Shown here one piece after another: positions 58,142 through 64,000 of a stretch of DNA of 64,000 nucleotides. Source of the stretch: Ferdinandcohnia salidurans. Lineage in GTDB: Bacteria > Bacillota > Bacilli > Bacillales > Bacillaceae_L. Location: the NCBI RefSeq assembly GCF_042680725.1, contig NZ_JBHUEK010000020.1, positions 43,061 through 107,060 of the forward strand, read 5' to 3'. Made by a program: the position numbers and the translations under genes. How positions within the stretch are numbered: position 1 is the first letter of the stretch; every line of letters begins with the position of its first letter. A model generated the notes under the pieces. The model worked only from the letters and a program-made list of their open reading frames with translations, had not been told where the DNA came from and searched no databases.

Positions 58142-59155
58142 ATGCAACAGACAAAAACGGAAGCACCTTTGCTAGAAGTAAAGGGATTAAAAACAGGCTT
58201 TAACATAGATGGAGAAATCTATCATGCTGTCGATGGTGTTTCTTTTAGTGTTAAATCGCGCCAAATTGTCGGAATTGTTGGAGAATCAGGTTGCGGTAAA
58301 AGCGTTATGTCAATGTCTGTTATGAAACTACTACCTGTAGGGGTCGGAGAAATTACAGACGGAGAAGTTGTTTTCCAAGGAAATAATATTGAGAATCTAT
58401 CAGAATCTGAAATGAATAAGATTCGTGGGAAAGATGTTTCGATGATTTTTCAGGAACCAATGACAGCGTTAAATCCTGTTTTTACAATAGGCTTTCAATT
58501 ATCAGAAGTTTTGCTCAACCATTTTGATATTACAAAGCAGGATGCACGTGAAAGATGCATCAGTCTATTACAGAGTGTTGGAATATCAAGGCCGGAAAAA
58601 ATTGTGGACGAGTATCCACACCAGTTATCGGGTGGAATGCGTCAACGGGTTATGATTGCCATGGCGATTGCATGTCAACCAAAATTATTGATTGCGGATG
58701 AGCCGACAACAGCATTGGATGTTACGGTCCAAGCACAAATTCTGGATCTATTAAAAGAGATTCAAGAAAAAAATGATATGTCCGTAATTTTAATTACACA
58801 TGACCTAGGTGTTGTTGCGGAAATGTGTGATGAGGTAATCGTAATGTACGCTGGGAAGATTGTGGAACGAACTGATGTCGACACGCTGTTCTATAATCCG
58901 AAGCATCCGTATACAAAAATGCTATTAGATTCCATTCCTAAAATGGAAGAAGAGGAAGAAACATTAGGTTCAATTGAAGGAATAGTTCCTTCACTGAAGA
59001 ACATGCCAAAGGTTGGTTGTCGTTTTGCCGAACGCTGTCCAGTGGCTACAGACGAATGCAAACGAATTACACCTGAGTTGGCAGAAGTAGAGAGCGGCCA
59101 TGAGGTATCTTGTCTTCTTTACAAAACAAGTTATCCACTTGAAGAGGTGAAATAA
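58142..59155 (+). CDS. appD: Oligopeptide ABC transporter ATPase AppD/OppD
   Basis: 337 residues. Walker A GESGCGKSV, ABC signature LSGGMRQRV, Walker B LIADEPTTALDV, and the Opp C-terminal Cys-rich segment (GCRFAERCPVATDEC, likely [4Fe-4S]-binding). Supplies energy for peptide import with AppF. Gene order appD-F-A-B-C equals B. subtilis. Confidence 0.93.
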   Translation: MQQTKTEAPLLEVKGLKTGFNIDGEIYHAVDGVSFSVKSRQIVGIVGESGCGKSVMSMSVMKLLPVGVGEITDGEVVFQGNNIENLSESEMNKIRGKDVSMIFQEPMTALNPVFTIGFQLSEVLLNHFDITKQDARERCISLLQSVGISRPEKIVDEYPHQLSGGMRQRVMIAMAIACQPKLLIADEPTTALDVTVQAQILDLLKEIQEKNDMSVILITHDLGVVAEMCDEVIVMYAGKIVERTDVDTLFYNPKHPYTKMLLDSIPKMEEEEETLGSIEGIVPSLKNMPKVGCRFAERCPVATDECKRITPELAEVESGHEVSCLLYKTSYPLEEVK

Positions 59156-59158
59156 TAA

Positions 59159-60154
59159 ATGAGCCAGGCAACGAAAGAAAGAAAAGATGAAGTTTTACTC
59201 GAGGTTCAAAATCTCAAAACCTACTACCCTATTAAAGGTGGATTTTTTAAGAGAACTGTTGGAAATGTAAAAGCAGTGGATGACGTTTCTTTTGAGATAC
59301 TTAAGGGTGAAACATTAGGGCTTGTTGGTGAATCGGGTTGTGGAAAATCGACAACAGGTCGTACAATATTGCGTTTAACCAAACCAACAGATGGAAAAAT
59401 CATTTTTGATGGAAAGGATATAACGAATCTATCTGGAACAACATTAAGAAAGATTCGCCAAGATTTCCAGATGGTGTTCCAAGATCCATATGCTTCTTTA
59501 AATCCAAAGCAAATGGTAGGGGATGTTGTAGCAGAACCAATAAAGAACTATTACAAGAAATCTTCTAAGGAATTAAAACCTGAAATTATCGAACTATTAA
59601 AAAAGGTGGGTCTTCCGGAGGATGCGTATTATAAATATCCGCATGAGTTCTCAGGTGGACAAAGACAACGTATCGGAATTGCCCGAGCACTAGCTTTACG
59701 ACCAAAATTAATTATTGCGGATGAGCCAGTGTCAGCATTAGACGTTTCTGTTCAATCACAAGTATTAAACTTATTGAAGGAACTTCAAGAAGAATTTGAT
59801 TTAACATTCTTATTTATCGCTCATGATTTAAGTGTTGTAAAACATATGAGTGATCGAATCGGGGTTATGTACTTAGGCGGAATCGTGGAAATTTCAGATA
59901 AAAATGGATTATATGCAGAACCTTTGCATCCGTATACAAAAGCTCTAATCTCAGCGATTCCTTATCCAGACCCTAGAAGAAAGAAAGAGCGCATCATCTT
60001 AGAAGGTGATGTTCCTAGCCCAGCAAATCCTCCAACTGGTTGTCCATTCCATCCGCGTTGTGCGTTTGCAACGGATGAATGTCGGGCAGTAAAACCAGCT
60101 TTAAAGGAGGTGAAACCAGGACATAGAGTAGCGTGTCACCTATACAACGAGTAG
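59159..60154 (+). CDS. appF: Oligopeptide ABC transporter ATPase AppF/OppF
   Basis: 331 residues. GESGCGKSTTGRT, FSGGQRQRIGIARAL, LIIADEPVSALDVSVQ and a C-terminal CPFHPRCAFATDEC. Second nucleotide-binding subunit. Starts 3 bp after appD with GAGGTG. Confidence 0.93.
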   Translation: MSQATKERKDEVLLEVQNLKTYYPIKGGFFKRTVGNVKAVDDVSFEILKGETLGLVGESGCGKSTTGRTILRLTKPTDGKIIFDGKDITNLSGTTLRKIRQDFQMVFQDPYASLNPKQMVGDVVAEPIKNYYKKSSKELKPEIIELLKKVGLPEDAYYKYPHEFSGGQRQRIGIARALALRPKLIIADEPVSALDVSVQSQVLNLLKELQEEFDLTFLFIAHDLSVVKHMSDRIGVMYLGGIVEISDKNGLYAEPLHPYTKALISAIPYPDPRRKKERIILEGDVPSPANPPTGCPFHPRCAFATDECRAVKPALKEVKPGHRVACHLYNE

Positions 60155-60220
60155 GGTGATAAATGAAAAATTCTAGTTCATACTTACATGAAAAACAAAC
60201 ACAAAACGGGGGTAACAAAA

Positions 60221-61942
60221 ATGAAAAAATCACTATTATCTGTGATTTCCCTGTTGCTAGTAATGTCATTATTTTTAGCAGCATGTGGAGGTAATGATTC
60301 TAAATCCGGCGAGGAAAAAGAATCTGCACAAAAAGCAACTGAACCACAACAAGGTGGTAAAGTAACGTATGCGTTAGGTTCAGAATTCCAAGGTTTATTA
60401 GAATGGGCATTTTATGAAGAAGCAACAGATTCAGAAATTCTTCAATTCTTCAATGAATCATTAATTCAAACTGACGACAACTTAAATTACATCCCAGGAA
60501 TTGCAAGCTGGGAAACAGAAGATAACCAACACTATACTTTCACTTTCAAAGAAGGTGTAAAATGGCATAACGGTGAAGAACTTACTGTTAATGACTGGGT
60601 ATTTGCCTTAGAAACAATTGCACACCCTGAATATACAGGTCCACGTTATGTAAACGTAAAGGACATCGTTGGTGCTACTGAATTCCACGATGGAAAAGCA
60701 GAGAGTATTTCCGGTATTAAAGTAATTGATGATTACAATATTGAAATTACTTTTGATAAAGCACGTGTTAACAATTTAGAAAACCTATGGACATATGCAA
60801 TGCCTGCGAAGCATTTTGAAGGTGTAGCAGTTAAAGACATGGCTTCATCACCACAAGTGCGTCAAAATCCAGTAGGACTTGGACCTTTCAAAGTGAAGAA
60901 CATTGTTCAAGGTGAATCAGTAGAAATGGAACGCTTTGATGATTATTACCAAGGCAAACCAAACCTTGACACTGTAGTTGTAAAAGTTATTGACGCAGCA
61001 TTAACTTCAGGTGTACTTCAATCTGGAGAGGTAGATGTAATGTCAGTACACCCTTCAAACTATGAGCAAGTTGCAGCATTAGACAATGTTAGTTTAGAAA
61101 AAGTTTTAGGCCTTTCTTATTCTTACATCGGATTTAAATTCGGTCACTGGGATGCAGATAAAGAAGAAAACGTAATGGATAATGAAAAGTTCCAAAACTT
61201 ACAATTACGTCAAGCATTAGTACATGCGCTTAACCGTGAAGAATGGATTAAAGGATTCTTTAATGGTTTAGGTGAAGTAGTGGACACTCCAGTACCAAGT
61301 GCACACTGGATTGCAGCAGACAAAGAAGACTTAACTCATTATGAGTATGACCAAGAAAAAGCAAAAACATTATTAGATGAAGCTGGTTACAAAGATGTTG
61401 ACGGTGACGGCTTTAGAGAAGATCCTAATGGAGAACAATTCTCTATTCAATTTGCTCACTATGCAGGAAGTAACCCAACATTCGAACCACGTGCGAAGTA
61501 TATTGTTCAAGCATGGAATGAAGTTGGAATTAAAACAGAATTTGCAAAAGGTGCTTTAATTGACGGTACTCTTTATTACGATATGTTAGAAAAAGACGAT
61601 AAAGATATGGAAGTTCACTTCGGTACTTGGGGAACTGGTACTGATCCAGATCCATCTGGATTATGGGGAAGAGATGCAATTTGGAACTTCACTCGTTGGA
61701 CAGATGATAAGAACGACCAATTGCTAGAAGATGCACTTGATGTTTCAATCGTTGGTGCTGACCAAGAAAAACGTAAAGAGCTTTATGTTGAATGGCAACA
61801 ATTATGGAACGAACAATTACCTATTATTCCAATCGTAGAATATTATGACCTATGGGGCATGAACAAACGTGTTCAAGGTGTACATGTTTCTGCACCTGGA
61901 TTAAGTGATTTCCATAAGTGGTATGTAACTGACGGTAAATAA
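60221..61942 (+). CDS. appA: Oligopeptide-binding lipoprotein AppA-like
   Basis: 573 residues. Signal peptide with lipobox LFLAACGG, then SBP family 5: GGKVTYALGSEFQG, YTFTFKEGVKWHNGEELTVNDW, RQNPVGLGPFKVKN and a C-terminal PIIPIVEYYDLWGMNKRVQG. It captures peptides outside the cell. The reading frame is intact (in B. subtilis 168 appA carries a frameshift). ATG at 60221 after GGGGG. Its codons look like those of a highly expressed gene. Confidence 0.9.
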   Translation: MKKSLLSVISLLLVMSLFLAACGGNDSKSGEEKESAQKATEPQQGGKVTYALGSEFQGLLEWAFYEEATDSEILQFFNESLIQTDDNLNYIPGIASWETEDNQHYTFTFKEGVKWHNGEELTVNDWVFALETIAHPEYTGPRYVNVKDIVGATEFHDGKAESISGIKVIDDYNIEITFDKARVNNLENLWTYAMPAKHFEGVAVKDMASSPQVRQNPVGLGPFKVKNIVQGESVEMERFDDYYQGKPNLDTVVVKVIDAALTSGVLQSGEVDVMSVHPSNYEQVAALDNVSLEKVLGLSYSYIGFKFGHWDADKEENVMDNEKFQNLQLRQALVHALNREEWIKGFFNGLGEVVDTPVPSAHWIAADKEDLTHYEYDQEKAKTLLDEAGYKDVDGDGFREDPNGEQFSIQFAHYAGSNPTFEPRAKYIVQAWNEVGIKTEFAKGALIDGTLYYDMLEKDDKDMEVHFGTWGTGTDPDPSGLWGRDAIWNFTRWTDDKNDQLLEDALDVSIVGADQEKRKELYVEWQQLWNEQLPIIPIVEYYDLWGMNKRVQGVHVSAPGLSDFHKWYVTDGK

Positions 61943-61953
61943 TATTTGTAGTT

Positions 61954-61982
61954 GTATCAGTGGGCGTTTCGTCCACTGATAC
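61954..61982 (+). terminator. Hairpin between appA and appB
   Basis: GTATCAGTGG/CCACTGATAC 10-bp stem followed by TATCTTTT. It may lower read-through or stabilise the appA mRNA, a usual way to make more binding protein than permease. Confidence 0.75.
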
Positions 61983-62018
61983 TATCTTTTAAGTAATACT
62001 AGATAAGGAGAATCGACC

Positions 62019-62984
62019 ATGTTAAAGTTTGCTCTTCGTAGAATACTCGGTATGATTCCAGTTTTGCTCCTTATCTCCATCGTTGTGTTTACTTTGGCGA
62101 AGCTTATGCCAGGGGACTCACTAAGCGGAGAAATTGATCCAACAAACACGGATCCTCAATATATTGAGGAAATGAGGGAAAAACTTGGCTATAACGACCC
62201 TATTCATATTCAGTATTTTCGTTGGATATCAGATTTCGTACAAGGAGAATTTGGTACATCTTCACGCTATAAAATGCCCGTTATCGATGTAATTGCAGAA
62301 CGTCTTCCAAATACCCTTCTTTTAGGTGTGGCTGCACTCATCATTACGTATATTTTAGCATTCTTCATGGGTATGTATTCCGGAAGAAAACCCTATACAG
62401 TGGGTGACCATGTAATTAGTGGAGGGAACTATTTTGCTTTAGCGATTCCTTCATTTGTTGCCGCAATTGTAGCAATCTATGTTTTCTCATTCCAATTAGG
62501 ATGGTTTCCATCAGGTGGGTCTTCAGAGGTTGGATTAATGGAAGGAACATTTGAATATTATATGAGTCGTTTACATCATGTTCTTTTACCTGCTCTTGTA
62601 CTTGGTGCTTTTAGTACAGCATCTTATACTCAATTTTTACGAAACGATGTAATTGAAAACAGTCGTAAGGACTTTGTAAGAACGGCTCGTGCAAAAGGTA
62701 CAAAGGAATCTACCATCTATAACAAACACATTCTACGTAATTCAATCATTCCCCTTGTAACATTTTTTGGCTTTGATTTAGCTGCGTTAATTGGTGGAGC
62801 GATTATTACTGAAACGATATTTACCTATCCTGGTATAGGAAGTCTATTTTTAAACTCTGTAAGTCAACGTGATTATACAGTTTTAATGTCTTTAACTATG
62901 CTTTTATCTACTCTAACACTTGTAGGGAATTTAATCGCAGATATCTTGTATGGTATCGTAGATCCGCGAATTCGTTTAGATTAG
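62019..62984 (+). CDS. appB: Oligopeptide ABC permease AppB
   Basis: 321 residues with six helices of the DppB/OppB type: an N-terminal FALRRILGMIPVLLLISIVVF, the EAA loop RTARAKGTKESTIYNKHILRN, and a C-terminal YGIVDPRIRLD. ATG after AAGGAG. Confidence 0.93.
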   Translation: MLKFALRRILGMIPVLLLISIVVFTLAKLMPGDSLSGEIDPTNTDPQYIEEMREKLGYNDPIHIQYFRWISDFVQGEFGTSSRYKMPVIDVIAERLPNTLLLGVAALIITYILAFFMGMYSGRKPYTVGDHVISGGNYFALAIPSFVAAIVAIYVFSFQLGWFPSGGSSEVGLMEGTFEYYMSRLHHVLLPALVLGAFSTASYTQFLRNDVIENSRKDFVRTARAKGTKESTIYNKHILRNSIIPLVTFFGFDLAALIGGAIITETIFTYPGIGSLFLNSVSQRDYTVLMSLTMLLSTLTLVGNLIADILYGIVDPRIRLD

Positions 62985-62997
62985 GAGGAATGGTTTT

Positions 62998-63906
62998 ATG
63001 GAAACAGCAACAAATACTAGCTTACAAGCAAACATAAAGCCTCGTAAAAGTCTATCTCCATGGGCCATTGCTCGGAAAAAATTTGTAAAGAACAAGCTTG
63101 CGATGGTGAGTTTAATCTTTTTAATCTTTGTTGCAATTATTTCTTTTTTAGCTCCATATATAACAACGGCAGATGTAACAAAGGTTGATATCGGAAAGAT
63201 GAACGTATCTCCATCTGGCGAACATTGGCTTGGTACGGACAATGCAGGACGTGATGTATTTACACGTCTTTTATACGGTGGACGAATTTCCTTAACAGTT
63301 GGGATTGCTTGTACGATTTTAATTGTTTCCTTTGGTACATTTATTGGATCAGTAGCAGGATATTTTGGTGGGAAAATCGACAATATGTTAATGCGCTTTA
63401 CAGATTTTGTACTGAATTTCCCATTTATCGTATTTGTTATTGTTATCAATACCATTTTAATTGGAAAAGTATCAGGGGTTTGGGTCCTTATTGGTGTAAT
63501 TAGTCTACTAAGTTGGGGTGGCGTTGCTCGTATCGTTAGAAGTAAGGTTCTTGCTGAAAAAGAGAATGAATATATTTTAGCAGCGCAATCGATTGGTTGT
63601 TCTTCGGCGAAAATTATTGTAAAGCATTTATTACCGAACGTTTTTTCAACTATTATCGTTCAAGCAACTCTTTTATTCGCTGGTATGATTGTTGCTGAAA
63701 CAGGACTAAGCTTTTTAGGTTTCGGTATCCCGCAAGATGTTCCGAGTTGGGGGAATATGCTTTCAGTAGCTAACCAGCCAGATGTACTTCAAAATAAAAC
63801 ATGGATATGGATTCCGCCTGCGTTGGCAATAACATTAACGATTTTATCGATTAATTTTATAGGTGAAGGTTTGAAGGATGCGTTAAATCCTAAATCAAAT
63901 CGTTAG
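62998..63906 (+). CDS. appC: Oligopeptide ABC permease AppC
   Basis: 302 residues of the DppC/OppC type: SPWAIARKKFVKNKLAMVSL, HWLGTDNAGRDVFTRLLYGGR, the EAA loop AAQSIGCSSAKIIVKHLLPN, and an end at INFIGEGLKDALNPK. Last gene of the app operon. Followed by a terminator and then the intron-like sequence. Confidence 0.93.
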   Translation: METATNTSLQANIKPRKSLSPWAIARKKFVKNKLAMVSLIFLIFVAIISFLAPYITTADVTKVDIGKMNVSPSGEHWLGTDNAGRDVFTRLLYGGRISLTVGIACTILIVSFGTFIGSVAGYFGGKIDNMLMRFTDFVLNFPFIVFVIVINTILIGKVSGVWVLIGVISLLSWGGVARIVRSKVLAEKENEYILAAQSIGCSSAKIIVKHLLPNVFSTIIVQATLLFAGMIVAETGLSFLGFGIPQDVPSWGNMLSVANQPDVLQNKTWIWIPPALAITLTILSINFIGEGLKDALNPKSNR

Positions 63907-63908
63907 CT

Positions 63909-63940
63909 AGATCTATCACAAAATGTGATGGATCTTTTTT
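63909..63940 (+). terminator. Terminator of the app operon
   Basis: AGATCTATCACA/TGTGATGGATCT 12-bp stem (one G-U) with an AAA loop, then TTTTTT. Confidence 0.93.
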
Positions 63941-64000
63941 GTGCGCTTGGCAGCGCATCGGACTAACGGGTGAAAGTCCCGAACACGCCGTAGTGGCGGA
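63941..64000 (+). mobile_element. 5' end of a group II intron (probably class IIC), cut by the window
   Basis: Begins with GTGCG, the conserved 5' end of group II introns, exactly after the T-run of the appC terminator. The stretch ACGGGTGAAAGTCCCG (63967-63982) is typical of domain I in bacterial group II introns. Class IIC introns are known to insert directly downstream of rho-independent terminators, which fits. The reverse transcriptase/maturase gene and the rest of the ribozyme lie outside the window. Confidence 0.75.

Overview
The window is chromosomal DNA of a low-GC, endospore-forming Bacillaceae bacterium related to Bacillus, Neobacillus or Cytobacillus. It carries spore germination genes (gerP), a Spo0E-like phosphatase, a sigma-K promoter, Spo0A-, CodY-, FapR- and arginine-repressor-type sites, strong Shine-Dalgarno sequences and frequent TTG starts. 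Gene order follows the B. subtilis gerP-yisIKL, yitKL, yitST-ipi-yitUVW, argCJBD-carAB-argF, yjzCD-yjaUV-med-fabHA-fabF-yjaZ and appDFABC blocks. Blocks specific to this organism sit between them.

Layout. 1-4.2 kb: 5' part of the gerP operon (minus strand), a DUF418 membrane protein, then yisI, yisK and yisL. 4.3-10.5 kb: a c-di-GMP phosphodiesterase with a decayed GGDEF motif, a DUF2777-like protein, a MATE exporter, a membrane-anchored decayed GH13 protein and a stress-type SDR. 10.6-16 kb: a six-gene signalling operon (response regulator, sensor kinase, LolA-like lipoprotein, M48 protease and two tiny membrane proteins). 16-24.6 kb: a 52-bp repeat array, GNAT, ytoQ, yitK, yitL, yitS, yitT, a lipoprotein form of ipi, yitU, yitV, yitW and several small proteins.

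24.7-39.6 kb is an accessory island for anaerobic and nitric-oxide metabolism, inserted between yitW and argC. It holds fnr with its C-terminal [4Fe-4S] cysteines, a second Crp/Fnr regulator, three DUF2249 proteins, a second MIP18-type protein, a polytopic NnrS/oxidase-like membrane protein, mobA, moeA, mobB, moaE, moaD, modB, a radical SAM/SPASM enzyme, a ric/scdA di-iron protein, and a CuA-type heme-copper operon (subunits II and I, SCO, membrane protein). The catalytic subunit of that operon lacks the active-site tyrosine, so it is probably a CuA nitric oxide reductase rather than an oxygen reductase. Up to eight TGTGA-N6-TCACA-like Fnr boxes precede its transcription units. Several are centred about 41.5 bp upstream of the transcription start inferred from a good -10 element.

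39.6-49.3 kb is arginine and carbamoyl-phosphate biosynthesis with two operator regions. 49.3-56.2 kb is the yjzC-to-yjaZ block with fatty-acid initiation and elongation genes. yjaZ seems to have lost its start through a one-base deletion. 56.2-56.8 kb is a second, 11-12 unit array of the same 52-bp repeat family. A NERD protein and the app/opp oligopeptide transporter follow. The window ends just inside what looks like a group II intron placed directly after the appC terminator.

The strongest items for follow-up are the Fnr/NO island with its uncharacterised DUF2249/DUF59/NnrS-like operon, the dispersed exact-period 52-bp arrays, the modular intergenic repeats, and the post-terminator intron.
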